A stretch of 64,000 nt of DNA from Methylocystis rosea (GCF_003855495.1 NZ_CP034086.1:2641501-2705500), one strand, 5' to 3'; counted from the first letter of the stretch, positions 1-9,371 are shown. The notes: generated by a model not told the origin, from the letters alone. Made by a program: numbers and translations.

Positions 1-189
1 CCGCATCCGGCGCCATCGCCTATGCGCCGCCCCGCGCCGCAAGGCGCGCATTCTGCGCCATTCAGGCGCCGGCCAGAAAAACCGTCCGCGCACATTCGCG
101 CGCCGCCCCGCGCGCGCCGCCCTGCTTCTCCTGAACGCTCAGTCTTCCCTTAACGATCGCGCGGCGAGACGCCGCTCAGGAGAGATTCC
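1..189. other. Non-coding leader of the TonB receptor gene
   Basis: No gene is supported here. The stretch is GC-rich with short GCGC palindromes, and it ends in a good Shine-Dalgarno sequence (AGGAGAG, 178-184) six bases before the ATG at 190. No clear -35/-10 pair or operator was recognised. The upstream neighbour lies outside the window. Confidence 0.5.
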
Positions 190-2547
190 ATGTTCCGGAC
201 CGGCTTGCTGCGCGGCGCGTCCGCCGTCGCCCTCGTTCTTTCTCTCGCGGATTCGAGCGCCTTTGCGCAACAGAGTCTGCCGACCATCGACATTGGCGGC
301 GCCAAGCCGCGCGTCGTCGGACGCGGCGGCGGTCGCACGCCGTCTACGGCGACAGCGCCAGCCGCCCCCGCCACATGGACGCAAACCGGCGGCGGCGGCT
401 CGCTAACAGTGCCATCAGTCGCCCAGCAACGCCGCGAACTCGAGCGCAGCGTCGGCTCGGTCGCCTTCGTCGACGCCAATACGCCCGAGATTCAAACCCG
501 CTACGTTCACGACCTGCGCGACGCGCTCAAGGACGTCCCGGGCGTCTATGTCGAAAGCCGCTATGGACAGGAACTGCGTCTTTCGATCCGCGGCTCGAAT
601 CTGACGCGCGACTTCCATCTGCGTGGACTGGAGCTGCTGCAGGACGGCATTCCGATGAATTACGCCGATGGCGGCGGCGATATGTATCAGATCGATCCCA
701 AATATTTTCGCGCGATCGAAGTTATGAAAGGCGGCAACGCCCTCGCCTATGGCTCCTCGACGCTCGGCGGCGCGATCAATTTCATCTCGCCGACCGCATA
801 TACGGCGCTCGCGCCGAACATGGCGTCGATCGAGGGCGGCAGTTACGGGACCGTGCGCGGGCAAGCGCAGATGTCCCGCATCATCGGCAATTTCGATTTT
901 CTCATCAACGGCACGTTCACCCATGCCGACAATTACAGAAAACATTCGACGACGGACTACACGCAGCTCAACGGCAATCTCGGCTATCGCTTCTCCAATG
1001 ATCTCGAGACGCGATTCTATTTCGGCGTCTATGACACGTGGCAGTTGCTGCCGGGACAACTCAATCAGTTCGACGCGCGCAACAATCCGCGACTGTCGCT
1101 GCCGCCGTATCCGCCGGGTTTCGGACCGGACGGCTTTGGCGCCAATCAGGCGCGCAACGTCAAGAACTGGCGCATTTCGAACAAGACCACGATCCTGAGC
1201 GAGTTCGGCCGCATCGACCTCAACAGCTGGTACACGCACAATTATCTCTATCATCCGATTTTCGTGGTCATCGAACAGGACGGCGGGACCTGGGGATTCA
1301 CGCCGCGCCTCACCTCGAATTTCCTCGTTGACGGCCACCCCAACGAGCTCATCCTCGGCGGCCGCGTCTGGGGCGGATCGTCGAGCGATAATTGGGCCGA
1401 CAATTACAATGGGATGCGGCTTAATCCCTATGGCGGGATCCCCGCGAACTTCGCCAATGCGCAGTTCTCCTTTCCGCCCTATTCGTTCAACGGACTCGCA
1501 CAATTTGGCGCGGCGAATTCATGCTTCGGCTTCTGCGGCCTGTTCATCAATCCCGGATTGGATCCGCGTCTGCGCAACAATCGCGCGACGGCGCTCAATC
1601 TCGAAGCCTATTTCGAGGATCGCCTGCACATCACGCCGCAGCTCATCTTCATGTTCGGCGCCAAGCTTTTCGCCGATACGCGGCGCTACGCGGTTCTCGG
1701 CGGCATTCCCTTCGAGCCCGTTCCCGGCGTGTCGGACCAAGTCTACCGCGGCATCGTGCCCAAGGTCGGTCTGATGTACGAAGCGACGCCGGACATTCAG
1801 TTCTTCGCCGACATGACCGGAAGCCGCGACGTGCCGGACTTCATCGACCTGACGCAAGGCGTGTTTCCGCCGCCGCGTGACGGCACGAAATTCACGCCGC
1901 TCGCCGCGCAAAAAGCCTGGACTGGGGAACTTGGCGCGCGCGGCAGATGGGATCGCTACACCTGGGACGTGACCTTCTACCATTCGGAACTGCAGGACGA
2001 ACTGCTGAAATTCACCACCAATCCCGGCCTCGGCATTCCGGCGACGACCTTCAACGCGAAACGCACCATGCACCAGGGCGTCGAATTCGCGGCGAGCGCC
2101 GAACTCTTGCGCGATATTTTCGCGCCGGATGCGGGCGACGCGCTGAAGCTGTCGCAGGTTTGGACCTGGAACGATTTCCGCTTCGTCGGCGATCGCGACT
2201 TCGGCGACAATACGCTGGCCGGCATTCCGCGCCACGTCTTGCGCACCACGCTGTCCTATTGGCGGCCCGACGGCCTCTATCTCGCGCCGCAGATGGATTG
2301 GGTTCCGGCAGGCGCTTTCGTCGACTACGCCAATACGCTGCAGGCGCCGGGCTATGTCTTGCTGGGCGTCCAGGCGGGCATGAAGCTGCCCTACGGTCTC
2401 TCGTTCTTTGTCGAGGCGCGCAATCTGACCAATCGCCACTACATCAGCGACGTGACCACGATCGTCGACGCCCGCGGTCTCGATCCGCGAGTCTTCTATC
2501 CCGGCACGGGGCGGGTGATCTACGGAGGCTTGCGCCTCGCGTTCTAG
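190..2547 (+). CDS. TonB-dependent outer-membrane receptor (FecA-like)
   Basis: Outer-membrane active transporter of 785 aa that takes up a ligand using TonB energy. Residues 1-26 are a signal peptide ending AFA; a TonB-box-like LPTIDIGG follows at about 30-37. The plug lies at about 100-230 (LKDVPGVYVE, SIRGSNL, GGNALAYGSSTLGGAINF), then a long aromatic-rich barrel ends in the usual terminal Phe. The AGGAGAG site fixes the ATG at 190. The N-terminus matches that of the larger receptor at 37699-40329 (AQQSLPTID[IV]GG). The gene precedes an ABC/AttH-like operon on the same strand. The plug resembles FecA-type iron-complex receptors, but the ligand cannot be read from the sequence. Confidence 0.9.
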   Translation: MFRTGLLRGASAVALVLSLADSSAFAQQSLPTIDIGGAKPRVVGRGGGRTPSTATAPAAPATWTQTGGGGSLTVPSVAQQRRELERSVGSVAFVDANTPEIQTRYVHDLRDALKDVPGVYVESRYGQELRLSIRGSNLTRDFHLRGLELLQDGIPMNYADGGGDMYQIDPKYFRAIEVMKGGNALAYGSSTLGGAINFISPTAYTALAPNMASIEGGSYGTVRGQAQMSRIIGNFDFLINGTFTHADNYRKHSTTDYTQLNGNLGYRFSNDLETRFYFGVYDTWQLLPGQLNQFDARNNPRLSLPPYPPGFGPDGFGANQARNVKNWRISNKTTILSEFGRIDLNSWYTHNYLYHPIFVVIEQDGGTWGFTPRLTSNFLVDGHPNELILGGRVWGGSSSDNWADNYNGMRLNPYGGIPANFANAQFSFPPYSFNGLAQFGAANSCFGFCGLFINPGLDPRLRNNRATALNLEAYFEDRLHITPQLIFMFGAKLFADTRRYAVLGGIPFEPVPGVSDQVYRGIVPKVGLMYEATPDIQFFADMTGSRDVPDFIDLTQGVFPPPRDGTKFTPLAAQKAWTGELGARGRWDRYTWDVTFYHSELQDELLKFTTNPGLGIPATTFNAKRTMHQGVEFAASAELLRDIFAPDAGDALKLSQVWTWNDFRFVGDRDFGDNTLAGIPRHVLRTTLSYWRPDGLYLAPQMDWVPAGAFVDYANTLQAPGYVLLGVQAGMKLPYGLSFFVEARNLTNRHYISDVTTIVDARGLDPRVFYPGTGRVIYGGLRLAF

Positions 2548-2635
2548 CTCGGCGACGTTTGGGCGATCGGCGAGGCGAGCCATATATAGGGCTGGCGCGC
2601 CGGCCGCCTTCGCCGGTCCGATCAGGGCGCACTGC

Positions 2636-3349
2636 TTGTCGATTGACGCGACGCCGGAAAATCTCGCCGCAACGCGGACAGGCGCGCCGATGCTGCGCGT
2701 TGAGGGCCTGCGAAAATCCTATCCGACGCCGCAGGGCCGCATTCCCGTGCTGCGCGGCGTGGACTTCACGCTCGCCGCGGGCGCCAGCCTGGCGCTGACC
2801 GGCGAATCCGGCAGCGGCAAGAGCACGCTCCTGCATCTTGTCGGCGCGCTCGACGACGCCGACTCGGGCAACGTCATTCTCGATGGCGTCGCGCTGACGC
2901 GGCTTTCGGAAAACGCGCGGGCCGCCATCCGGCGCGAAAGGATTGGCGTCGTCTTTCAGCAATTCAATCTGATCCCGAGCCTGACCGTTGGCGAAAATCT
3001 GGGCTTCCAGGCGCGACTCGCTGGGCGCTACGATCCGGCGTGGCAGGAAGAGCTTACCGCGCGTCTCGGCCTTGCGACGCTCGCCGCCCGCTATCCTGAG
3101 GAGCTATCGGGCGGACAGCAGCAGCGCGTCGCCATCGGCCGCGCCCTCGCCGTGCGCCCCAGGCTTCTGCTCGCGGACGAACCGACCGGCAATCTCGACG
3201 AAGCGACCGGAGACGCCGTCATGGCGCTGGCGCTCGACCTCGTCGCCGCGACCGGCTGCGCCTTTCTGATGGCGACGCACAGCGAACGCCTTGCGGCGCG
3301 GCTGCAACGCCGCGTGCGGCTCGAATCCGGTCTTCTGGCGGCGCAATGA
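2636..3349 (+). CDS. ABC transporter ATP-binding protein (LolD/MacB type, AttE-like)
   Basis: Cytoplasmic ATPase subunit, 237 aa. Walker [10 protein letters not shown] lies at 56-64, the signature LSGGQQQR at 157-164 and Walker [11 protein letters not shown] from 177. The pattern and size are those of the LolD/FtsE/MacB group that pairs with FtsX-fold permeases. The first in-frame start is TTG 2636; ATG 2690 (giving [11 protein letters not shown]) is a realistic alternative, and neither has a strong ribosome site. The partner permease at 3519 and the CrtC-like hydrolase at 5977 follow on the same strand, the gene order of AttEFGH-type systems. Substrate unknown; lipid or lipoprotein handling is the family norm. 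Confidence 0.92.
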   Translation: MSIDATPENLAATRTGAPMLRVEGLRKSYPTPQGRIPVLRGVDFTLAAGASLALTGESGSGKSTLLHLVGALDDADSGNVILDGVALTRLSENARAAIRRERIGVVFQQFNLIPSLTVGENLGFQARLAGRYDPAWQEELTARLGLATLAARYPEELSGGQQQRVAIGRALAVRPRLLLADEPTGNLDEATGDAVMALALDLVAATGCAFLMATHSERLAARLQRRVRLESGLLAAQ

Positions 3350-3383
3350 AACGAATCCCGACCGATCCGTGCGCTTGGACCGC

Positions 3384-3492
3384 GTCATTCCCGGCAGGCC
3401 GAAGGCCTGACCGGGAATCCAGAGCCAATCCAAGAACACGGGTCGTTCTCTGGATTCCCGGTCGCGCGCTTTGCGCGCGCGTCGGGAATGAC
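3384..3492. repeat. 109-nt hairpin-rich dispersed repeat, copy 1
   Basis: The outer arms GTCATTCCCG and CGGGAATGAC are exact inverted repeats. Inside are a hairpin CAGGCC-gaa-GGCCTG, a pair GGGAATCCAGAG / CTCTGGATTCCC, and a GCGCGC hairpin, so the whole can fold as a branched palindrome. Same-length copies lie at 46302-46410 (degenerate) and 60843-60951. It sits between the ATPase and permease genes of one operon, so a transcript would carry it. It resembles REP/BIME-type elements of Rhizobiales; the family name is not known to me. Confidence 0.85.
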
Positions 3493-3518
3493 ATCCGAGC
3501 CGTTCGAACGGATGTCGT

Positions 3519-5987
3519 ATGAGAGAGACGCTCTGGACGCTCGCCGCACTGATCAGCCACTGGCGCCGACGGCCCGGGAACCTCGCGACGCTCGTGCTGG
3601 GTCTCGCCATCGCCACGGCGCTGTGGAGCGGCGTGCAGGCGCTCAACGCTCAAGCGCGCAACAGTTATGACGCCGCGGCGAACGCGATTTCGGGCGGCGG
3701 CGCGAGAACGCTTGTCGCCGCGCGCGGCGGCCTGTTTGACCAGGAGCTCTTCGTGAGACTGCGTCGCGCCGGCGTCGAAGTCTCGCCGGTGCTGGAAGGC
3801 GCAGTCCGAATTGGCGAAAAGAATATTCGGATCATCGGCGTCGAACCGCTGTCGCTGCCGCGCCGTTCGCCGATCGCCGACAGGCGGATGCGATCGGATG
3901 TGATCGAAGATTTCTTTTCCGGTCCAGGCCGTAGCTTTGTCGCGCCGCAGACGTTGCGCCCACTCGATCTCGCCGAGGGCGCACAGCCGCACACTGAACG
4001 CGCTCAGCAGCTCCCGCCGCTTGCGGCGCTCGCCGAAGCGCCGCCCGGCGCAATCATCGTCGACATCGGCGTCGCGCAACGCCTGCTCGATCGACCCGGA
4101 AAGCTCTCGCGACTCGTTATCCTCGATGAGGAGACATTCGACGAGGCGCGGCTTAAGCCGATCGCCGGCGATGCGCTACGGCTGGTCGCGCCGGATGATG
4201 ATAGCGATCTCGCCCGCCTGACCGACAGTTTTCACCTCAATCTCACCGCCTTCGGCTTTCTTGCGTTCCTTGTCGGACTGTTCATCGTGCACGCCGCTTA
4301 CGGCCTCGCCTTCGAACAACGGCTGCCGACCCTGCGCACTTTACGCGCGCTCGGCGTTGGTCCCCCTCATCTCATCGCGGCGATGGCATTCGAAATCGGC
4401 GCCCTGACGCTCATCGCGGGAGGCGCGGGCGTCCTCGGCGGTCACGCCATCGCGCAGGCGCTTCTGCCGGACGTCGCAAAAAGTCTCGAGAGCCTCTACG
4501 GCGCGCAAATCTCCGATCGCCTTGCGCTCGATGCGCGCTGGTGGCTCTCCGGCCTCGCGATGGCGGGCGCCGGCGCGGCGCTTGCGGCGGCGAGCGGCTT
4601 GACGAAAGCATTGCGGCTGCCGGCGCTGTCATTCGCGCGTCCCATGGCCTGGCGCGGCGCGCATCACCGCTATTTGCTGCGGCAGGCCGCGCTCGCGGCG
4701 CTTGCTCTTGTCGCAGCGGCCGGCGCATACGGCTTTGGCCAAGGACTTGCGTCAGGCTTCGCGATCATCGGCTTGGCGCTTCTTGCCGCCGCTCTCATTC
4801 TGCCGGTCGGGCTCGCCGGAGTCCTGGCGCTCGGCGAGCGTTTCGCGCGCCGCCCGCTCGCCCGCTGGTTCTTCGCCGACGGACGCCAGGAAATTTCCGG
4901 TCTTTCGCTTGCGCTGATGGCGCTGCTGATTGCGCTTGCGACCAATATCGGCGTCGGCGGCATGGTCGAGGGCTTTCGCCAGACGTTCGATCGATGGCTC
5001 GACGCGCGGCTCGTCGCCGAGATCTATTTCGAAGCGGCGACGCCCGCCGATGCGCGCGACATCGAGGCGTGGTCGCGCACGCAGCCCGACATTGCCGCGA
5101 TCCTTCCTGTCTGGCGCGCGAAGACGCGCATCGGCGGATGGCCCGTCGACGTCGTCGGCATGACGCCTCACGAAACCTATACGACGCATTTTCCCTTGAT
5201 CGACGCCCCGACGGATGTGTGGACGGCGCTGCACGCGCAGGACGCCGTTCTCGTCAGCGAGCAATTGGCGCGCCGCCTCAGTCTCGCTATCGGCGAGACG
5301 CTCGACATTCCGACGTCGGGGCGAGACTTGCCCGCGCGCATCGTCGGCGTCTTTCCCGATTACGGCAATCCGAAAGGCCAGCTGCGCATCGATCACGAAA
5401 GGCTGAAGCGCTATTTCGACGACGCCTCCGGCGTGCAATACAGTCTGCGTGTCGATCCCGCCGCCACAAAGCGCGTCATCGAAGACATCAAGCAGCGCTT
5501 TGGCGGAAAAATCACGCGCATCGTCGATCAGGCCGAAGTCAAGACTCTCTCGACGGACATCTTCGAGCGCACATTCGCCGTCACGACGGCGTTGAACACG
5601 CTCACGCTGATCGTGTCCGGCGTCGCGCTTTTCGCCAGCCTGCTGACGCTTAGCGACATGCGGCGCGCCCGCATCGCGCCAGTCTGGGCGTTGGGCGCGA
5701 CGCGGCGAAAGCTGGCGGCGCTGGAAATGGCGCGGGTCATGGCTTTCGCCGCCGGCGCCGCGGCTTTCGCGATCCCGCTTGGGCTGTTCATGACGTGGTG
5801 CCTTGTCGCGATCGTCAATGTCGCCGCCTTCGGATGGCGGCTGCCATTCCATATGTTTCCGGCGCAATGGCTTGTGGTTTCCTGCATCGCGCTCTGCGCC
5901 GCGTTCTTTGCGGCGCTCATCCCCGTCGTTCGGCTCGCACGCGTCTCGCCGTCCGAACTGCTCAGGGTCTTCTCGAATGAACGCTAG
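3519..5987 (+). CDS. ABC transporter permease, FtsX/MacB-LolE fold
   Basis: Inner-membrane permease of 822 aa, about twice the usual FtsX-domain protein. A TM segment near residues 25-45 is followed by a periplasmic domain, then a TM group at about 245-420, a second periplasmic part and a final TM group at about 690-810, which is the two-FtsX-domain layout of AttF/AttG or YbbP-like permeases. The C-terminal RVSPSELLRVF matches the usual ending of the family. It works with the ATPase at 2636. The start ATG 3519 lies 26 nt after a 109-nt repeat. The stop overlaps the start of the next gene by 11 nt, indicating translational coupling. Confidence 0.88.
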   Translation: MRETLWTLAALISHWRRRPGNLATLVLGLAIATALWSGVQALNAQARNSYDAAANAISGGGARTLVAARGGLFDQELFVRLRRAGVEVSPVLEGAVRIGEKNIRIIGVEPLSLPRRSPIADRRMRSDVIEDFFSGPGRSFVAPQTLRPLDLAEGAQPHTERAQQLPPLAALAEAPPGAIIVDIGVAQRLLDRPGKLSRLVILDEETFDEARLKPIAGDALRLVAPDDDSDLARLTDSFHLNLTAFGFLAFLVGLFIVHAAYGLAFEQRLPTLRTLRALGVGPPHLIAAMAFEIGALTLIAGGAGVLGGHAIAQALLPDVAKSLESLYGAQISDRLALDARWWLSGLAMAGAGAALAAASGLTKALRLPALSFARPMAWRGAHHRYLLRQAALAALALVAAAGAYGFGQGLASGFAIIGLALLAAALILPVGLAGVLALGERFARRPLARWFFADGRQEISGLSLALMALLIALATNIGVGGMVEGFRQTFDRWLDARLVAEIYFEAATPADARDIEAWSRTQPDIAAILPVWRAKTRIGGWPVDVVGMTPHETYTTHFPLIDAPTDVWTALHAQDAVLVSEQLARRLSLAIGETLDIPTSGRDLPARIVGVFPDYGNPKGQLRIDHERLKRYFDDASGVQYSLRVDPAATKRVIEDIKQRFGGKITRIVDQAEVKTLSTDIFERTFAVTTALNTLTLIVSGVALFASLLTLSDMRRARIAPVWALGATRRKLAALEMARVMAFAAGAAAFAIPLGLFMTWCLVAIVNVAAFGWRLPFHMFPAQWLVVSCIALCAAFFAALIPVVRLARVSPSELLRVFSNER

Positions 5988-7080
5988 ATCCCCGAACAGT
6001 TTCCCGGAACGGCGCTCGGCAATTTCGAGGCGATCGGCGCTTCTTCTCGCGCTGTCGTCGAGCGGCGCGTTGGCGCAAGGCTTCGGCGGACTTGGCGCGA
6101 CGGCGCCCGGCTTCGCGATTCCCCGAGCCGGAACGCCGCTCGCTTTTCCAAGAGACCACGGCGCGCATCCCGATTTTCGCACCGAATGGTGGTACGTCAC
6201 GGCAAATCTAAAAGGCGATGACGGCGCCGCCTATGGCGTGCAATGGACGCTCTTTCGCTTTGCACTGCAGCCGAACGCGGCGCGGGCCGGCTGGGACGAC
6301 CGCAACGTGTGGATGGGCCATGCGGCGGCGACAAGCGCCAGCGAACATCTCTTCGCGCAAAAATTCGCGCGCGGCGGAATTGGCCAGGCGGGCGTCGAGG
6401 CTTCGCCCTTTCGCGCTTTCATCGACGACTGGGTTTTGGAAACGCGCGACGATTCCACGGAAGCCGGAATCGAGCGGCTGCGCGTTGCCGCGAGCGACAA
6501 AAGTTTCGCCTATGCGCTTGACCTTACAGCGACGGGGCCGGTCGTATTGCAGGGTGAGGGCGGCTACAGCCGCAAGTCCGAGGCTGGACAGGCCTCCTAT
6601 TATTACAGCCAGCCGTTCTTTCGGGCGGAAGGCTCGTTATCGATGAACGGACGCAAAATCCAGGTCTCCGGCCGCGCCTGGATGGATCGCGAATGGTCGA
6701 GTCAGCCGCTCGGCGCTGATCAAAAAGGCTGGGACTGGTTTTCGCTGCATCTTGAGGGCGGCGCCAGACTGATGCTGTATCGTATGCGCAGCGTCGAGGC
6801 GGCGCCGTTTCTCTTGGGGAATTGGATCGACGCCGATGGCGCAACATCCATACTCGCGCGCGAAGACATCTTCCTCGAGCCTTTGGAGAGGACGCGTATC
6901 GTCGATCGCGACGTGCCGATCCGCTGGCGCGTGAAGATTAAAAACCGCGACGTTGACATTGAGACGCGGCCGCTCAATCCAAGAAGCTGGATGGGAACCG
7001 ATTTCGCCTATTGGGAAGGTCCGATCCGCTTTACGGGTTCGCACAGCGGCGAGGGCTATCTCGAAATGACGGGCTATTGA
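5977..7080 (+). CDS. AttH/CrtC-family lipocalin-like hydrolase, secreted
   Basis: Protein of 367 aa with a twin-arginine-like leader (SRRSALLLALSSSGALAQ), so probably exported. The mature part has the AttH/CrtC (PF07143-type) signature: FPRDHGAHPDFRTEWWYVTANL, then WTLFRFAL, AWMDREWSSQPL and GWDWFSLHL. Carotenoid 1,2-hydratase CrtC belongs to this family, but the ABC neighbours point to the AttH branch, whose reaction is not established. Start ATG 5977 overlaps the permease stop by 11 nt. An upstream in-frame ATG at 5803 lies inside the permease and is unlikely. The 3' end overlaps the convergent MarR gene by 7 nt. Confidence 0.82.
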   Translation: MNARSPNSFPERRSAISRRSALLLALSSSGALAQGFGGLGATAPGFAIPRAGTPLAFPRDHGAHPDFRTEWWYVTANLKGDDGAAYGVQWTLFRFALQPNAARAGWDDRNVWMGHAAATSASEHLFAQKFARGGIGQAGVEASPFRAFIDDWVLETRDDSTEAGIERLRVAASDKSFAYALDLTATGPVVLQGEGGYSRKSEAGQASYYYSQPFFRAEGSLSMNGRKIQVSGRAWMDREWSSQPLGADQKGWDWFSLHLEGGARLMLYRMRSVEAAPFLLGNWIDADGATSILAREDIFLEPLERTRIVDRDVPIRWRVKIKNRDVDIETRPLNPRSWMGTDFAYWEGPIRFTGSHSGEGYLEMTGY

Positions 7081-7520
7081 GACCCCGTGGCCGTGCGAAA
7101 AAAGTTCAAAAGAGCGCCTCGCGTATCCCGAAGCTTTTTCAAATGCACGGCGGCGAGCTCCGACAGCCGCCGGTCGCCCGCCCGCGTGATGACCACCAGC
7201 GATCTACGACGGTCAGTCGGATCGGTCTTTCGCCTGACAAGCTTGGCCTGCGCCAGGCGCGACACCAGCTCCGCCGCGCTGTGATCGCGGATCATCAACT
7301 GCTCGGCGAGTTCGCCGACGCTGATGTGTTTTGCGCCCCGAAAGGTGCGCACGACCAGAAGCGCCTGATACCATTGCACGGTCACGCCATGGTCGGCGGC
7401 GACCTGTTCGCTGAAGGCCACAAACCTTCGCAAGTCGGAGCGAAATTGCGCGAGCGCGACCAGGTCGTCTTCACTTGGCGACTTGCGCGGAGTCCCTTGT
7501 GTATGTTCGCAGAGATTCAA
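7074..7520 (-). CDS. MarR-family transcriptional regulator
   Basis: Winged-helix repressor of 148 aa. The helix-turn-helix is about residues 62-90 (SVGELAEQLMIRDHSAAELVSRL), followed by the wing DPTDRRRSLVVIT, which is the MarR hallmark. The start is TTG 7520, preceded by AAGAGG eight bases upstream; no ATG fits. It is convergent with the AttH-like gene and does not obviously control it. The ligand is unknown; several MarR proteins respond to aromatic acids or oxidants. No operator was identified in the 108 nt before the next gene. Confidence 0.88.
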   Translation of the reverse strand: MNLCEHTQGTPRKSPSEDDLVALAQFRSDLRRFVAFSEQVAADHGVTVQWYQALLVVRTFRGAKHISVGELAEQLMIRDHSAAELVSRLAQAKLVRRKTDPTDRRRSLVVITRAGDRRLSELAAVHLKKLRDTRGALLNFFRTATGSQ

Positions 7521-7628
7521 ATGAAACCTCTTACTTCCCGAGTCGTTCTCGCGCTGCGCGACTCATTTGGAGTAAAGAAACAATGCGCGCGCAGCGCCGG
7601 CGGGTCAATTCTTGTCGGCGTCAAAGCG

Positions 7629-8969
7629 TTATAATTGCGCGATGAATTCATCAATCTTTGCAAAAAAAACATTGGGATCGTCGGCGCCTCCTCTGCTGAT
7701 GCGCGCAAGCGCCGCGTGACGACGCGGCGACTGCGGCGTCGAATAGTCGCGAACCGCTTGCAGCCATCCAAGTCCGTCGAGCGGATCGACATAATCGATC
7801 GCGTCGCCGCCAACTTCGCGGAAGGCCTCGATGTCAGAGGCGATGACCGGCGTTCCCGCCGCAAGCGCTTCTGCGACGGGCAGACCAAAGCCTTCCGCAA
7901 AGGAAGGCATGAGCAGCGCACGCGCGCCGGCAAGCAGGCTGCGCAGTCCCGGCGTGGAAAGTCCGCCAGCCTCAATGACGTGAGGACGCAATGCGGCGCT
8001 TCGTTCCAGCATTTCGATCACGGCGGCGCTGAGCCAGCCGCGCTTGCCGACAATGACGAGCTTCGGCGGAGCCGTATCTCGCGCCAACGCGCGCCATACG
8101 TTCAGCAGCGTCATAAGATTCTTGCGCGGTTCGATCGTGCCGCAAACAACAAAATAGTTGACGCCGTCAAGCGCCGCCGGCGGCTCGGCGCGCGACGAGA
8201 AGACCGGCGATACGGGCAGGCGGGCGACGCAGATCGGCAGTTCCGGCCTTCCGCATTCGGCGGCGAATTGACGAAGGCGCTCGGCGACGGCTTGCGATCC
8301 GACGACAACGCCTGCGCCATAGCGGCAGACATTGCTCATGCGTCTGGGATGCAGCATCGCTTCTCTCGCACGAAAGAACTCCGGCGCCTCGATGGGAAGG
8401 AGATCATGGACGAAGAAAACAGGCTTCACATCCGGCCGCGCCGTAAGCCAGCGCAGATACCAGCTTCGATCAATGAGAAATTGCGTGACGTTGAAATAGA
8501 TCGCGCCACGCGGCGCCTCGCCCGTTGGCCTTCCAAGATAAGGCGCCCAGCGCCGCATCGCCTGCCAGTTTCGCTCGAGGAAAGAGAGATTCGGCGATCT
8601 TTTGACGCGAGTCATCGAGGCCCGAGTGGAGCCGTTGGATAGAAGCGCCGCGACGACGGCGCGATAGACCTCATCCTCTCCAGCGTCGCCATCTTCGCGC
8701 CAGAGACTTTCGACGCCTTCGATCGTCTCGAGCGCGCTGTCGGGATCGGCGAGGCGCGGGCCAATCGCCGTGCAAATGAGCGCGCCACGCTCGCCTGCGC
8801 TGCGTGCAAGAAAATGCCTCGCGAGAGCGAAATCGACGCGATCGATGCCGTTTGGCGCCGCATTCAGCGCGCGTGTCACGATTCTCGTGACGTCATAGAT
8901 GACGATGCTGCGCGCCGCGTCAGTCGCCGTCGACGTCAGTTGCGGCACTTCGTCTCGTCCATACGACAT
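7629..8969 (-). CDS. GT4-family glycosyltransferase
   Basis: Cytoplasmic sugar transferase of 446 aa, GT-B fold, group 1. The nucleotide-sugar half carries GTIEPRKNL and the donor-binding EGFGLPVAEALAAGTPVIASD stretch (E-x7-E type). The N-terminal acceptor half has VHDLLPIEAPEFF, as in mannosyl- or rhamnosyl-transferases that build exopolysaccharide. ATG 8969 is preferred to TTG 8975 two codons earlier. The start overlaps the 3' end of the small secreted protein at 8936-9253 by 34 nt, so the two are coupled. Neighbouring export and lipid-headgroup genes suggest surface-polymer synthesis; sugar specificity is unknown. Confidence 0.88.
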   Translation of the reverse strand: MSYGRDEVPQLTSTATDAARSIVIYDVTRIVTRALNAAPNGIDRVDFALARHFLARSAGERGALICTAIGPRLADPDSALETIEGVESLWREDGDAGEDEVYRAVVAALLSNGSTRASMTRVKRSPNLSFLERNWQAMRRWAPYLGRPTGEAPRGAIYFNVTQFLIDRSWYLRWLTARPDVKPVFFVHDLLPIEAPEFFRAREAMLHPRRMSNVCRYGAGVVVGSQAVAERLRQFAAECGRPELPICVARLPVSPVFSSRAEPPAALDGVNYFVVCGTIEPRKNLMTLLNVWRALARDTAPPKLVIVGKRGWLSAAVIEMLERSAALRPHVIEAGGLSTPGLRSLLAGARALLMPSFAEGFGLPVAEALAAGTPVIASDIEAFREVGGDAIDYVDPLDGLGWLQAVRDYSTPQSPRRHAALARISRGGADDPNVFFAKIDEFIAQL

Positions 8970-9253
8970 CGCCAAATCTCGATCGCGTCATTGGCTTCGC
9001 GAACAGCGCGTTCCGTTTCTCTTTCGAGACACTCCCGATAGCGGAAAACCATTTTCGTAAAGAGCTGCATTTCCTCATCACAAGCGGCCATCGCGAGTGC
9101 GGCGGCGGACGTCTCAATGCAGCTTGGGCGCGCCGGCGGAGCGCAGTAGGTGAAGCCTCGAAGCGCTTGCGCGGCAAGCGGCTGCGCATGCGTCAGGAAA
9201 GCAGCCGCGGTCGCGAGCGCGGCGCTGCACATGCTCATCCCGGAGAACCGCAT
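8936..9253 (-). CDS. Small secreted Cys-containing protein of unknown function
   Basis: About 105 aa. Residues 1-30 form a signal peptide (MRFSGMSMCSAALATAAAFL ... LAAQA). The mature part has four cysteines (FTYCAPP, PSCIET, MAACDEE, YRECLE) and a charged helix with EEMQLFTKMVFRYRECLERETERAV. ATG 9253 is chosen because it begins the signal peptide; the open frame continues upstream through a palindromic repeat and has no good start there. It overlaps the glycosyltransferase gene. The pattern of paired Cys suggests disulfides in the periplasm; no family was recognised. Confidence 0.6.
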   Translation of the reverse strand: MRFSGMSMCSAALATAAAFLTHAQPLAAQALRGFTYCAPPARPSCIETSAAALAMAACDEEMQLFTKMVFRYRECLERETERAVREANDAIEIWRCRMDETKCRN

Positions 9254-9277
9254 CGAACCCACTCCGGTTGTCGAGCG

Positions 9278-9371
9278 CTTCCCGATCACATCGGGACATG
9301 TGATCGGGAAGGAAACGCTCAAAATCAAAATGCTGGAGCACGTCCTAACGAAAAAGTCTGTGAACTTTTTC
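9278..9371. repeat. Two adjacent perfect palindromes (Rhizobiales-type intergenic element)
   Basis: Arms 9278-9291 and 9298-9311 are a perfect 14-bp inverted repeat (CTTCCCGATCACAT) with a 6-nt loop. Arms 9349-9357 and 9364-9372 form a second perfect stem (CGAAAAAGT). The sequence between (AAAATCAAAATGCTGGAGCA) and the whole arrangement resemble short intergenic repeats common in Rhizobiales genomes. It lies between the epimerase stop (9382) and the start of the small secreted gene (9253), so either stem could also end the epimerase transcript. Confidence 0.6.

Noticed and set aside
5803..5976. Earlier ATG for the AttH-like gene
   Set aside because: It lies wholly within the permease coding sequence and would hide the twin-Arg leader that begins at 5977.
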